A program made the translations under genes and the position numbers. Positions 1 to 12,192 of a DNA stretch of 64,000 nt are shown one piece after another. Numbering within the stretch: position 1 is the stretch's first letter; every line of letters starts with the position of its first letter. Source of the stretch: Dama dama (Eukaryota; Chordata; Mammalia; Artiodactyla; Cervidae); contig NC_083691.1 in assembly GCF_033118175.1 (NCBI RefSeq), positions 19,379,001 through 19,443,000 on the forward strand, written 5' to 3'. The notes under the pieces are model-generated. The model was not told where the DNA came from. It was given only the letters and a program-made list of their open reading frames with translations, and ran no database searches.

Positions 1-114
1 GAATACCGGAGTGGGTTGCCATTTCCTTCTCCAGGGGATTTTCCTGACCCAGGGATCAAACCTGGGTCTCCTGCACTGCAGGCAGACGCTTTACCTTCTG
101 AGACAACAGGGAAG
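1..114 (-). repeat. Bov-tA SINE, cut by window edge
   Basis: The Bov-A body (actggagtgggttgcc, then the gacccagggatcaaacc box) runs into a degraded tRNA-like head ending cagggaagctc, read in reverse. The left part is outside the window. Confidence 0.9.
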
Positions 115-429
115 CTCTCATATTAAGAAGCATTCGTTTAAAAATGCCTCTGGTCCAAGTAACTTTGGGAAATGAGGTACTAAATAAAGATAAACAGGAA
201 GTGCTGGCGTTTTTTATGTCAGGAGCTGCTCTGCATCTTTGATAATACAGACATCTGTAGTGGATTTCCCTTGGGGGCGTGGCGGCAAAGCCAGCTTCCA
301 GGAGCCCCCCATCTGTCTCCTGGAGCACACCCTACGAGGCCCTGCCCATGGAGTCCCCACAAAGGCAGGTGTCTACACGTGAGCTCAGAGGTAGCAGCGA
401 TCCCTGCAGAAAAACCTCTGTCCAGAAAA

Positions 430-648
430 CAAGTGTGTGCTCAGTCGTGCCTGACTCTTTTGTGACCCCATGGGTGGCAGCCTGCCAGACTTCTCTGTCC
501 ATGGAATTCTCCAGGCAAGAATACTGGAGCAGGTTGCCATTCCCTACTCCAGGGCATCTTCCTGACCCAGGAATCAAACATGGGTCTCTTGCATCCCTTG
601 CACTGGCAGACTTTACCACTTTACCACTGTGCCACCTGGGAAGCCCCT
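430..648 (-). repeat. Bov-tA SINE
   Basis: Nearly full-length reverse copy, from the tail (gtgctcagtcgtgcctgac) to the head (ccacctgggaagcccc). It has a short internal duplication around ccactttaccact at the head. It creates a spurious 134-codon frame. Confidence 0.92.
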
Positions 649-659
649 GTCCAGAAAAA

Positions 660-1282
660 AAACTCTCCTTATCCCCAATCTAGAGAAGAGCTGTATTTGC
701 AAGCTGCTGCCACTGTGTGACTGATTCGTTATGAGTGAAGAGCCAACCAGCTGACTCTCCTTCCTGTTCCTGTCCTGACTCCTTCCCCACATCCATGGCA
801 GTCCTATCTCGGGACGGGGGAGACTAAATGCAAAGCCCACTCCTGCACCGGTACCCGGCTGGCCCAGGGCCCCTGAGGGAATGAACTACAGGGTATTTAA
901 AAGTAGAATCTGGGACCTAATCCTAGTTTTGCCACTAAGCAATTTTAAATAATATTAAAGCATAGGTTTTTCTCCTTCAATTTGATTAACATTTTAGAAA
1001 GTATATATGAAAATACTAGGAAAACTTGAAATTTTACCTGAATATATCACACACCTAGTATAAAAGGATTTGTATTTAAAAAAAAAAACCCACAAATAAT
1101 AATTTCATAAAATTTCTTAAATAAAACTAAGATTTAATAGTTGAAATTCTATTAGTCAAAGGATGAAACAGGCATGAGCCAAATGCCAACTGATGCATTT
1201 CCCAAACTAGTTTCAAAGCCTCTGCTAGACTCAACCGCCAGGCTGTTTTAAGTATTTTCACTTAACTGTTTCGTTTTTGTGT
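660..1282. other. Intron, no gene seen
   Basis: AT-rich last-intron sequence between two SINEs, with an A run at 1078-1088. I recognise no repeat or exon here. Confidence 0.6.
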
Positions 1283-1489
1283 TGCAGTTTAGTCACTAAG
1301 CTGTGCCCAACTCTTTGTGACCCCATGGACTGTCTGTCCCACCAGGCTTGTCTGTCTAAAGAGTTTCCCAGCCAAGAATACTGGAGTGGGTTGCCAATTC
1401 CTCCTCCAGGGGATCTTCCAGGCCAAGGGAGCGAACCCATGTCTCCTGCGTTGCAGGCAGATTCTCTACCGCTGAGTCATCAGGGTAGC
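1283..1489 (-). repeat. Bov-tA SINE
   Basis: Reverse copy running from tagtcactaagctgtgccc to gagtcatcagggtagc, with changes in the middle (gtctaaagagtttcccagcc). It is followed by a G-rich run at 1501-1513. Confidence 0.9.
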
Positions 1490-1884
1490 ACGCTTTTTTT
1501 GGGGGGAGGGGGGAATCAGAGCCATCTTATTTTCAGTTTACCACAAATCATAAACTGATACTGAACTCAGTACCTTCCAACTGGGGAAATGTGGGGAAGG
1601 AGTGTGCTCGCATCCTCCCAGCTCACCCCGTGCGGCAGAGGGAGCCCTGGGCCGGGCAGCTGGGAGCCTGTGAGGTCTTCCCACAGGAGGCCTGCGCCTG
1701 CCGCCCCCTCAGCATCGTGAACTTCAGAGGAAATTAGGAAACGTTCGAGGGTACACAGAGAATCTCTAAGAAACTAGGCACAATGAGTTAGTTTGAACAC
1801 ACAGCCAGTTTTGGCTTATTTAAATGAAAAATGTAACATGCAAGTTTGCTGTAAATGGAGACAGATTAAACTGAAAAGCTTCTT

Positions 1885-2165
1885 ACACACAGAATAAAAA
1901 AGTTCTAATGGGGGGAGTGGGGAGAGGGGGAATTGGGAAAAGGTGATCAAAAGTACAAACTTCAGTCACGAGATAAAGGAGTATTAGGGGTGTGATGTAC
2001 AGTGTGAAGACTACAGTCAAAACTGCTGTATTACACACAGGAAAGCTGTTCAGAGGGTAAATCCTTAGAGTTCTCATCACAAAGAAAAAACAATATTTCT
2101 TCTTTTTCTGCTTTTTTTTAAAATTGTATCTATATAAGATAATGAACAGTAACTAGGTAAAAAAT
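1885..2165 (+). repeat. L1 (L1MA-like) 3' UTR fragment
   Basis: The G-rich start with agtacaaacttcagtcacgag, then taaatccttagagttctcat before caaagaaaaaac, resembles the 3' UTR of older mammalian L1 elements. It is diverged, with no coding capacity. Confidence 0.55.
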
Positions 2166-2195
2166 ATCCTTATCACTTGGCAGGCCTTCTGACGA

Positions 2196-3112
2196 CATCA
2201 GAAAGAACTGTCAACAACCAGAGATGAATGAGCGGAGGTTGTGAACACATTTCTCTGAAGGAAATGTATGAATGGCCAATAGGCACATGAAAAAAAATGC
2301 TCTACCATTGTTAGTCATCAGGAAAATGTCAATCAAAACCACAGTGAGATACCACTTCACACCCACAAGGATGACTACAATAAAGACTGACAGTAACAAG
2401 TACTGGCAAGGATGAGGAAAAAAATAGAACCCTCACAGACTGCTGGTGGGAATGGGGAATGGTGCCATCACTTTGGAAAACAGTCTAGTCGTTCCTCAAA
2501 ATGTTAAAAAAACAAACAACCCTAATGTCCACCATCAGATTAAGGCAAATTGTGGTATGGGCTTCCCAGGTAGTTCAGTGGTAAAGAATCCACTGGCCAA
2601 TGAAGGAGACATGGATTTGATCCCTGGGTCCAGAAGATCCCCTGGAGAAGGAAATGGCAACCCACTCCAGTATTCTTGCCTGGAGAATCCCATGGACAGA
2701 GGAACCTGGTGGACTACAGTCTATAATATCACAAAAGAGTGGGATTCAACTTAGCAACTAAACAACAAGCTGTGGTATATCCACAGAATGAAATATTACT
2801 CAGTCATGAAAACGAATAAAGCTCTTATACACGCTGCAACAAGGATTAGCCTTTAAAAACACGCTAAGGTCAAAGAGGCCGGTCACAAAAGAAAACACGT
2901 TGTGTGCTTCTATATATATATACACAATGTCCAGAACAGGCAAACCCATAGGCTGGGACATGAGAGGGTGGCGTTTCCTTTTGGAGTGACGAGGATGGTC
3001 CAGATTTAGATGGTGATAATGAGCACATTTGGTGACTACTAAAAACCCTGAACTGTGTATTTTTAAAAGGGTGAATTTTAGATACTTGTATTATATCTCA
3101 ATTTAAGAAAAG
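2196..3112 (+). repeat. L1M LINE 3' end, interrupted by a SINE
   Basis: The succession of strings (gtcaatcaaaaccacagtga, agactgctggtgggaatg, ggaaaacagtctagtcgttc, tggtatatccacagaatg, aaaagggtgaattttaga) is the typical end of a mammalian L1M element. The Bov-tA copy at 2559-2768 is nested within it, so the SINE is younger. Confidence 0.8.
2559..2768 (+). repeat. Bov-tA SINE nested in L1
   Basis: Forward copy: head gggcttcccaggtagttcag, body gatcccctggagaaggaaat, tail agtgggattcaacttagcaa. It is inserted in the L1M fragment and splits it. Confidence 0.93.
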
Positions 3113-3813
3113 GATCAGAAGTGAAGTCTTTGTCATTCTTTCCCTCTTTGTGACAATACATATTAAGTGAGAATGACTAAATAAGAAAAAAATTTTTTTG
3201 AAAAATAAAATCATGGAGCTTCTTCACTCATCAGTTCATAGCAAGTATTTAAAGCAGCTTATTCTTCCTTCATTGTATGCCAGGTGTCATCAAAGGTGGC
3301 TTAGAAATGACTGTTGTTAAGTCGGTTTAGAATGGGGCCTACTGTGGATAGAGTAATGTGTCTCCTTAAACTATCTACCCTGGGCAAGCTGATTGCACTG
3401 TCATGAACGTATTAGAAATCACCAGTTCTTGATCATCTTCAAGTCCATGTGAGCCTGAGCTATTCTTTCACAGCTGTGGATAGTCAGGACTTCCGTTTTA
3501 CAAAGTCCCACCTCAGTGACCCAGCGACCCCGAAACTATGCTGCGGCTCTTCACCAACAGTGCCGAGTCTGGGTCACTGGGGGCCCGCCTCCCTCGGGAG
3601 GCAGACACACGCCTGGCTCTGCCAAGGCTCTGCCACGCAGTGTGCTCACAACCCAGGAGGGGCTCCGGCTGCAGGGAAAAAATGCCCGAACAGCACACGC
3701 TCCCTCAACAGGGGGAGGCTTGGAAGGCAGCTCTGAGGTCAGACACACACAACACTGCTGGAAGCCTCGTCTTCCTTCTGTGAATTAAAAAGGAACACGA
3801 GAAAGCAACTCAC
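3113..3813. other. Intron flank beside the NOL10 exon at 3814, no gene seen
   Basis: No repeat recognised. 3500-3780 is GC-richer and gives overlapping short frames on both strands, which look like chance. No further NOL10 peptide is found, so the exon after 3814-3916 is not here. Confidence 0.6.
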
Positions 3814-3916
3814 CTTCTTTAATGTAAATGTCAGTTGTTTGCTGCCAACCGTGGTGTCGGATACACTCAATGTTCCGTTTTTTGCTTCAAGTTTCAACCG
3901 GTCTTCAAGGGTTTTA
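3814..3916 (-). CDS. NOL10: NOL10 coding exon, penultimate or nearly so
   Basis: Exon of 103 bp. Its first base completes the asparagine codon split from the previous exon, then 34 codons run KTLEDRLKLEAKNGTLSVSD, TTVGSKQLTF and TLKK, leaving in phase 0. It matches NOL10 about residues 615-649. The acceptor is TTTCCTGCAG and the donor GTGAGTTGC. The remaining C-terminus, expected to be a glutamine/lysine/arginine-rich tail of about 40 residues, is not found between here and the left edge, so the following intron exceeds 3.8 kb. Confidence 0.95.
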
Positions 3917-4900
3917 CTGCAGGAAATTTAAGAGAATGACACATTAATTAGGGTTATGTTTTGATTTCCCATTAGAAACAAGCTTTAATTAGAATCGATC
4001 ACATGAAGAATGACCTTTTACACATGTGGTACAGACAGAAAATGGCATTTGTTTAACATAATCAATGGACAGAATTGCAGACACTCAAACCATCATTACC
4101 CAGACTCAGCAAATATGCAGTAGAAACAATGGCTGTCCTGAACACCCACTAATTAAGTGTTTTAAGTAGTGGTTCCACATATTTCAATGCTTGCTATTTA
4201 TGTTACTAAATCACATTTCTGAAGCCAAAATGCAAAGGAGCCATATTTCTGAAGCATGTAATTTACGGTAACGGTCAGAGGCACTTAAGCTGCTAAAGCA
4301 TTTTATATTAAATCCAGGCACTAGTTAGGTATGTGAGCATCTCAGCAACTCATTCACCTTCTGCACAGTAGTGAACACAAACAAAGCCTTCCGGGTCAAG
4401 CCACAGAGAAGTGCTGAGAACTCTAACTTTTCCTTCACTCGGTCTTAGCTTGTCGATCACACTCATTACCCACAGCACAAGCAACTTGACACATGAGATC
4501 GTCTGATGACATGGAGATAACAAAAGCAATCGCACTGGGGATAAGTTCTGACTTAGCCTGATTCAGGGCTACCTCTCCTTTCAACTTCTTACTTGACTTA
4601 CTTTCTGACACAATTAACCCCCAATTCAAATTTCATTTCTTGTCATGTTTCTAAAGTCTCTTTCTATAATCTTTGTCCTTGTTATGGTTTGCTGTCCCTG
4701 GCAACTCACTGCATCTATAACAGTCAAGATGTTGATTCTGAATTTGAATTTAGTACCAGTTATATAACACTTCATTACATGTTCTTATAATAATGCTTTA
4801 TTATAAAAGCAGATCAGTGTTAACTTGCTTTACAGAGAAACAGAACTAAGCCTAAAGACAGATATTTTTAGTAAGTTTAAATGTTAGCTCTAGCCCTTCT
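3917..4900. other. Intron, unique-looking AT-rich sequence
   Basis: No gene and no repeat that I can name. Short open frames at 4350-4790 lack conserved content. Confidence 0.55.
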
Positions 4901-4902
4901 GC

Positions 4903-5182
4903 ATGTGTGAGTGCTCATTCATGTCCAACTCTTTGCGACCCCATGGACTGGAGCCTGCCAGGTTCCTCTGTCCATGGGATTCTCCAGGTTAAGAATTCTG
5001 GAGTGGTTATGATTCATGTTGATGTATGGCAGAAACCAACACAATACTGTAAAGCAATTATTTTTCAATTAAAAAGAAAAAAAAATATTGGAGTAGGTTG
5101 CCATTTCCTCCTCCAGGGAATTTTCCTGACCCAGGGGTCGAACCTGCATCTCCTCTGGCAGGTGGATTTGGGAAGCCCTCTA
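4903..5182 (-). repeat. Bov-tA SINE split by a younger retroposed insert
   Basis: Reverse SINE with tail tgctcattcatgtccaactc and a damaged head at 5160-5180. Bases 5007-5080 do not belong to it. They read ttatgattcatgttgatgta and end in an A-rich tail. The flanks 4991-5006 and 5081-5096 both match the same SINE segment (aagaatactggagtgg in consensus), as expected for a target-site duplication. The insert resembles tail sequence common in ruminant repeats. Confidence 0.85.
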
Positions 5183-5685
5183 GAAAAGGTTAAAGGTAAA
5201 AGGGTTAAACCCTCACATCACTGGGATGGAACTGGGAGAGGAGAGAAGAAGGAACCAAAAAGAATAAGGTTGTCTCTTCTATTCAGTTCCTTCCTCAAAA
5301 AAAAAAAAAAAAAAAAAAGTAAAAACACTTCCCTTTCCAATATTCCTTGCACCAACTTAAAACTGAATGCACCCTTTTTCAATTTAAAAGCTTGCCTGAA
5401 TTTTAAAGAGAGTGGTGGTGGTGGTACATTGTATGAAATGGTCTCTTTCCTGAAATACGATCTTTGGGACTAATTAACGAGAACACAGCTCCACGAGACA
5501 AAGTGATGCTCCTTTGAAATTCTGAAAGCCAGTGTTTGATGTTCACAGCTTTGAAAGCTCTACCTCTAGTTTACGACTACTAGTTAGTACTAAATAACAC
5601 CTTCCTTATATAATTTGAGACATAAGTGGTTAGCATAAAAGTGGCAACTCTTTTCTAAGCAATAATGCTATTAAGAAGCACTTTT
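5183..5685. other. Intron, A-rich tract and unassigned sequence
   Basis: Contains a run of about 23 A at 5297-5319 and a short GTG repeat near 5413-5424. No gene. The 188-codon frame over 4907-5473 is SINE plus A-run translation. Confidence 0.6.
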
Positions 5686-5687
5686 AA

Positions 5688-5868
5688 AGTACTTTTCATC
5701 TTCAAAGTTCTTAACAGACTAACTAATTAATCCTTTCAACATCCCTGAGACATACAGATGGCAAAAAGGGAGGTAAGATATTCTATGACTTGCCCCAGGC
5801 CACAGAAGGATTCAAGTCTAAAACCAGGATTCCAATTTAAGAATTTCTGGTTTCCAGGCATGTGTCAG
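5688..5868 (-). repeat. MIR SINE
   Basis: Reverse MIR traits: aatcctttcaacatccctga, a dinucleotide-poor copy of the gatgagg box, then gacttgccccaggccacaga and gaattcaag-like tRNA-derived end. Diverged. Confidence 0.6.
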
Positions 5869-6235
5869 ACTATGCTTGATTTATAAATTTTGTTCAGGAA
5901 ATGTGTCCATTAAGAATTCTAAATGACAAGCTTCCACATGACAAACTGAGTGAAATGAACGTTTGATTTCGCCTTTTCTTTTTTTTTAAAACCAGAATTC
6001 AAAAGTAAAGTGCAAACCGACTCCAGCATACGTGTGACTCATGTCAGCCTCAGCAAATGCCTTTGGTTGTTCATCTCATTTTTGTTCTTTCTTTTCAGAG
6101 CTATAAACGCTGAGATTTTGAAGCCAACAGGAATTCTGAATAACCATGGAGCCACTGAGACAAGGTGGTACACAGAAAACACTAATTTGGGAAGAAAAAG
6201 ACTTTTCAAGTAAATTGTGGGAAATTACTACTCTT

Positions 6236-6540
6236 CTCAGGATGACCTAGCTCCTCCATAACAGGGCAGAGCAGCTCTGGTCTCCTCTCCGGGTACCTGG
6301 CCGTGCGCTTGTAGAGACTTGTCCTGTCTCGGCTCCCTAGAGAGACCGAGCTTTGGAAGGAGCCGTGGCAAAGGATCAGACGCGGGGGCCAAGGGCAGAG
6401 GCTTCTGCAGTAAAGCAAGTCCCACTCCCCTCCCTTCAAAGTCGGCCTGCGGAATGCGGCTGCGAACCAGCAGTCCCTGAGCCTGCTGCCCACGTGTGAA
6501 TTCAGTCAGAGACGATGGGAGACATGGCCAGACCCCTGCA
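6236..6540. other. Intronic GC-rich segment with CpGs
   Basis: More than ten CpGs in about 300 bp in otherwise AT-rich intron, including tgcggaatgcggctgcgaac. A 95-codon minus frame crosses it, but no conserved protein is recognised. It could be an old repeat or a regulatory element. Confidence 0.4.
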
Positions 6541-7264
6541 GACTGTCTACTATGAACAAAGAAGAAATCGCAGGAGCCCCGGTGCTTGTCCTTCTCACAC
6601 TCACCCAGGACGGCTGGCCCTCCCAGTCCCGCTCCACCCCTGTTCAGGCGTTAAGTCGGCGGGCCTCTGGCTATTTTGTAATTGATGGTCAAATCAAGAA
6701 TTTCAGGAGAAAAAAAAAGAAAGCTTTTTTCATGAGATGACTGCAGGGACTGCTAAGATACAACACGGGCTATAGAAGGTGGAAAGTGAGAGAAGTACTC
6801 AGCACAGGATGGAGCGGACACAAGGTCAAGAACCTACATGATCAGTACGGCTGTATTAGAAGAAAGAGGAGTGGGCATAAACTCCAGGGGGAAATACTAA
6901 GGTATTTATTAGATGCTCCAGGAGAGCTGAATGATTTACTTCTTTGAGGCTCTAAAGCACACATGCGCTGATATTTAATTAAAAATAATGCTCCTTCTTG
7001 GAGTTAAAATCATTTTGTGAGGAAACGGAGGGAGAGAGTGGAAGACATCCATAAAGGCACAGAGAAGAGGTAAACTGACGGAAAATAAAGGAATCACCCC
7101 TTCCTAGTCTGCATTAAAGGGGATAGGAAGAGAGTAATGAATTCACAGATAAATGGTGAATTTTAAGTACTTTGTTTTAAACATGTAACTTTGTAACACA
7201 TAAAGGTTACTGAAACTCTGAGTGCTTCAAGTTTGCACACATTGCTTCAAAGCTTCTACTGCAG
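6541..7264. other. Intron, no gene seen
   Basis: A-rich tract at 6709-6727. The rest is unassigned AT-rich sequence without a convincing frame. Confidence 0.55.
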
Positions 7265-7880
7265 CAGATATAAGTTCAGGCAACCACCACCTGTAGCTCA
7301 ACCTGCTGCTCAGTTAAAATCTGAGAAGGTTCTACTGCTGTTGCCAGTGTGGGGGAGAAAGGCACATGAGGCCTTTCTGGAGGACGACCTGGCCACAATG
7401 ATCACACACACCTATTCTGACCCAGCAAGCTCCATCGTCAGGTAATATGGTCTTCAGAAATTCTTGCACGTGGTACATATTTATAATAGTGAAAATGGAG
7501 GAGAAAACCAAGAAACAACCTAAACACTCAAAATTAGGTATTATGGCCCATCCACCTTATGAAATACTTATGCAGCCATAAGGCAAACCTCCATGCACTT
7601 ACAAAGAAAACATTTCAAAACTTGTTTTTCAATGAAGATTAGTGCTATCCACAACTGTACAAGTGAGTGTGTGCATACCTGGGAGTGACCAGGAGGTCAC
7701 CCAGGACCTCAGGGTGGGAGTGTCGGGGGAGAGAAGACTATTACCTTTCATCCTACGTTTGTGTTTCAGCGATAGCATGCTTGTGATAATAAAGACACAT
7801 ACACAGTGATGATAACATGCTTGTGTATCAGTGGAGTACTGATTACTGGAGTAATAAAACATTCTCTTTTAAAAAAAGAG
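7265..7880 (+). repeat. L1ME-type LINE 3' end
   Basis: Diverged but ordered motifs: gacccagcaagctccatcgt, then tatttataatagtgaaaa, then ttatgaaatacttatgcagc before cataaggc, closing with cagtggagtactgattactg. This order is typical of ancient L1M/L1ME 3' UTRs. Confidence 0.6.
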
Positions 7881-8079
7881 GAAGTTTGAAACGGAACTTC
7901 TTTCAGAATTAGACTTTTAGTTCTTATCCACTATCAGTGAGAAGGAAATTAGCTGGCGAGGAAAAGCTGGCCACAGTTGTTTAATTCAAAGAGGATAAGG
8001 TTGCAGACATGATAAGCAGCTCACCACGAGATACCAAAGTACCTGATGAAGATGAGTTCCTTGAAGGCAGAAAATCTCT

Positions 8080-8125
8080 TCCCAGAGAGTTGGACACAAT
8101 TTAGTGACTGAACAACAACTACAAC
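8080..8125 (+). repeat. Bov-tA/BovB 3' tail fragment
   Basis: Only the last ~40 bases remain: gagagttggacacaatttag then tgactgaacaacaac. It is preceded by non-SINE sequence. Confidence 0.7.
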
Positions 8126-8369
8126 GACCACAGCGCAGGTGCTTTAAAGAATGTTTTCATGAATTGAGCTGAAAGGGCCTCCCGACATGTAGCATTTATC
8201 ACCTAAGAAGAGGAGCTATCCTCTGCTACTGAAATCTGGAAAGCTATCTTAAGGACTCTTTCTCGCAGGTTCACCTACAGACACCCCCAGCACGTACATC
8301 AAGTGCCCCAGACTGAGGCTACCCTGGTAACTGAAGGGGGTCACATGCCCTGATTCCCAACAGAGGCCA

Positions 8370-9950
8370 GCGTGAACATCCTCTCTTTCTACCTAGAAAG
8401 AGAGTCACTTCCACCCATCCTGACTTCTCTCCTTGGTTTCTGAAGATGGACCTCTCTTTAACTGGTGGCTCTTGGCCCTATTCGCTCCTGACTGCTCACC
8501 CGGTACAACCCACCAATTCAGTACAGTCATTTCGTCACTCTGCCCTTTCCATGGTTAATTCCTCTCTGCATACTAATAAGACACCTCTCAAGCCTAAAAA
8601 CCCTCTCCTGACAAGCTATTGGCCTTGGTTCCTTCCTTTCACTGCCAATATCTTGAAGGAACCATCTATGCTAATTGTTCACAATGTTCTTTTTTCTCCC
8701 ATTTCTTTCTTGATCTTGACACTCTTCCCATGGCCATGCCTCCATGTTGGGGACCCCCCCTGCACCCGGCATCAGTACCACGCCCTTCTCTGTGACATTC
8801 TCTCCAAGCATGGCTCTTTCCAGTTCCTCCCACCTTTTGGGCAACTCCTTAGTACTGTTTACTGCCCACCTTCTCCTTCACCAGCCCTCTAAATCAGACC
8901 TCTCAGCCCCGGGCTAGCAATATATTCCTGACACCTCTAAAACCGTATGTATTACTTTGCATGCACTTGTATGCTCTTAGAGAAGTGCATGGTTTCCACC
9001 ACAGACTTAAGAAAAACATTTGTTGTTCCTAAGGGCTTTATTCTGAGCCCTCGTTTCCCTGTACACACTTCTGCAAAGTCTTTTTATGCCAGGGTCTCAA
9101 CCCCACAGGGAGGCTGGTAGCTCTTAAACCAGCGTCTCTGGCTTAGCTCCTACATTCCCATTTGTCAGCCGAACATGACCAGGAGGACACATGGGTCTTG
9201 GGGACTCAATGTGCTGAACACCCAGCTCCATATGTTGAGTCTTAAATTTATTTTTCATTCTGTATCCTTTATCTCAGTGGCAACACTTTTCATTTCAATA
9301 TTGCACCGACTCCTTTGGTATTAAATTAGTAATCAAACGGTGTTGCAGTGTGTGTCTTATTCTTAGACACGCTCAGGAATCATCTGGTTCCACGTCTGTC
9401 TGCTCCTCTCCACCCCATGTCAGGCTTTCATCACTTGCCCCTGGGACTGCTTTATTACGATTGGCTAGCTGATCTCATGGGCCCAGTTTCTCCCTGCATT
9501 TTATCTCTAAAACTGCAGTATTTCACTAGCAGTTTCTGGGAAATAGGGCTTTGTTACACCTATGCTTTTATTTTCTTCAACAAACATGTACTGCTTTTAC
9601 TGTTAAATATTTACATAATTGGGAGGAGGGACTGAAGAGATCTGATCATGATAATCTTAGCCCCGGTCTCCCCTGGCTCACCCGTATCTCAGCCAGGGCC
9701 AGGGCCAGGGCCTCACGCGCCTGCCTCCCCGGCTCCCGGGCTGTGCTCCAGGCTGTGCTCCCTGCCGTGTGCTCTGTGCTCTCACCCCACGACCACAGCT
9801 CTTCCCTCGCCTCCACAGCCGTCCTGTTCATACGGCCCCTTCGGCCAAGAAAGCCAGCTTTCCCACCCTGCTCTCTGTGTTCACCCTTTTTCTTTCAAAA
9901 GACCAGTTTCAATACGACCTCTAATTAAGACTTCAGTGACCCTCTAAAAA
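8370..9950 (+). repeat. Possible degraded L2 LINE pieces
   Basis: The pyrimidine-rich sequence gives long plus-strand frames (148 codons at 8446-8892). Strings such as gttgttcctaagggctttat then tctgagccctcg resemble the L2 reverse transcriptase region (in consensus, 'V-P-Q-G-S-V-L-G-P'). Similarity is weak and the copy is interrupted, so the limits are approximate. No host exon is seen. Confidence 0.35.
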
Positions 9951-10954
9951 TCCACCCCCTTTCTTCCTCGCACACGTTCCCAGGGCCTCTGGACAGCTCA
10001 CAGAGCCCCGGTGAGAACGGCGGTGCTTCCGGCATGTGAGCCGGGCCCTTCCTTCCCACCCCCGGGGCCCAGGACGGCACTCTGCTCACCCGAGGCACCA
10101 GACGACTGTCTGACTGATGGATGGGTGGGTGGAGAGGTTGACAGGGGGATGAATAAACTCAGAAGGAAAGCACAGCACACTGGAAGGCACATAAGAATGT
10201 GCTGACAGACATATGTATTTATCTGAAGCTCTTGTTACCAGGCTAAGCAACGGAGAGAACTCGCTCTGGTTTTAAAAACTGAAATGGTTTTAAAGCTGAG
10301 CAAGTCCAAGTGAACTTTGAAACATAATCCATTTGACTCCGATGCTGCATTTTGCTGATTGCCTTGTGGTAACTCCAAGAATAAACATAAGGAGTCACTT
10401 TAGCTCTCTGAAGGATAATGGTGCAATGCTTCATTAAATAATATTAGAACATTACAAGTTCAGGATTTGCCAAAATAATCCAGTCAAGACTAGAATTCAA
10501 CAAGCAGTGTGCGCCCAAATGCCAGCAAACTGCGGGCTATTCCTACCAAAGGGTGGTTACTTTAAGCAACAGGACTTTTAAGCCTGTGTAAGGATTATCG
10601 CTCATACAGCTCCTCTTCTCAAAACAACTAACTTATTGACACTTAACTTAGTAAGAATGCGTAACTGCAGTGTATTAGCTTGGCTATCATTATTCATTAA
10701 ATACTAAATGTACATCCCTTTTGTCCTGACAAGGGATCAGTGCATAGAAGATCCACACCCTCACAAGGATTTATCAAGTGCCTACTCCGGTCAAGATACA
10801 GATTCAGGAGCTTGAGGTAAAGTAAATAACCCAAGACAAAAACAGCAGATCATCTAACAAAGAAATTCACTCCATAGAAACAGAATACTGAAAACAAGCA
10901 GTCTTCCCTCTGCTTCTGACTAGGACTCCAGGTAAAAATCTACGAATGACAGCT
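9951..10954. other. Intron, no gene seen
   Basis: 10000-10110 is CpG-containing GC-rich DNA, and the rest is AT-rich. 10757-10830 resembles the common mammalian repeat block with 'accta-ctatgtgccagg' character. No exon signal. Confidence 0.5.
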
Positions 10955-11598
10955 ACATAAAAAGTGGAGTTGCACACACTGCTGATGGAGACAAAAGTGA
11001 AGCAGTCTTTCTGGAAGAAAGTTTGGCAGTTTCTCAGAAGGTTAGACATAACATTACCATGTGACCAGCAGTTCCACTCCTAGGTATGCAGCCAGGAGAA
11101 GTGAAAGCACATGTCCACGCAAACACACATACAAATGTTCACAGCAGCACTGACAAGTGGACACACCACGCATACCCATCAACTGATCTACGGACAAATA
11201 AAATGCGGCATTACTGACAACCTGGAATAAAACTGAATGGACTACCGACACATGCAACAACATGGATGAACATGAAAAACATCATTCCAAGTAAAAGCAG
11301 TGGGACAAAAAGCCACATATATGATTACATCCACATGAAACGTCACAACAGACAAACCTGTAGAGCTAGAGAACAGATCAATGTTTGCCTGGAGGTAAGA
11401 TGAGGTGGAGTAAATGGGAGTGAATATTGACGGACGGGGTAAGGAATTCTGCTTGTGGGGCTGTGATGAAAATGTTCTAAAACTGACTCTGGTGGTGGCT
11501 GCCCAACTCTCTGTGACTATACCAAAAACCAATGAACTATATACTTTAAGTATGTGACTGTCTGTTATGTAAATTATATTTAAAGAAACTTGTTAACC
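10955..11598 (+). repeat. L1M LINE 3' end
   Basis: Motifs in order: ttgcacacactgctgatgga, ccagcagttccactcctagg, cagcagcactgacaagtgga, caacaacatggatgaacatg, tgtgatgaaaatgttctaaa, aatgaactatatactttaag. It matches the standard L1M 3' end. About 20-25 percent looks changed by eye. Confidence 0.8.
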
Positions 11599-12192
11599 AA
11601 AAAAAAGTGAGGTTGGTAGGTTAAGAAAATCTCTTCATGAGATATTAAACCTATCATTAGATTGTTTGTCTACCAACCTATCTTCTGTTAGGCAGAGCCA
11701 GAATTTCTAGATGATCCTGTATCTAAGTTGAAGGATTCCCTCAACATTTCGTGTCTCAGACATTTGCTAGAAACTGGCAAAATAAAGATGAACAGGCATC
11801 TCTCCATTCCAGAAATAATTCAGTCTATCTATCATTGTCCTCCCCACCTTTCCCCTCTTCTTCTGTCTGAAAAAGCACAATTTTCAAACCAGGAAGCTGG
11901 GGGTTAGAAAAGTACAGGGCATAGAACTGGTACAGCCCCCATCTGACGCCTCGCCTGCCTTGCTTGGCTCCCCCTGCCCTTTTCCCTTGGCCCTCCAGAC
12001 CTTTAGGCTCTTCTTACAAGACTGTCTACTCTATCACATCCAGATCCTGTATATCAACACGTGGCCAAGAAACTCTCAAAGCAGAGAATTTCATGTGACT
12101 CTCATGTGACTTACAAACACTGGGGGCTTAAGTACCTAACTCCTTACTTAGACACCTGACAACTGAGACTGTTCAAATAATATCATTTCTTT
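11599..12192. other. Intron, no gene seen
   Basis: Unassigned. The C/T-rich part at 11935-12010 may be an old L2 remnant, but I cannot support it. Confidence 0.5.

Noticed and set aside
1..3813. Search for the last NOL10 exon and 3' UTR
   Set aside because: No minus-strand frame gives the expected glutamine/lysine/arginine-rich tail, so the exon is taken to lie left of the window.
4907..5473. 188-codon plus-strand open frame
   Set aside because: It is a translation of a reverse Bov-tA SINE, its A-tailed insert and a run of about 23 A (giving poly-lysine). No gene features.
8446..8892. 148-codon plus-strand frame, considered as an exon
   Set aside because: Looks like decayed L2-type, pyrimidine-rich DNA. 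No splice-supported continuation and no known protein.
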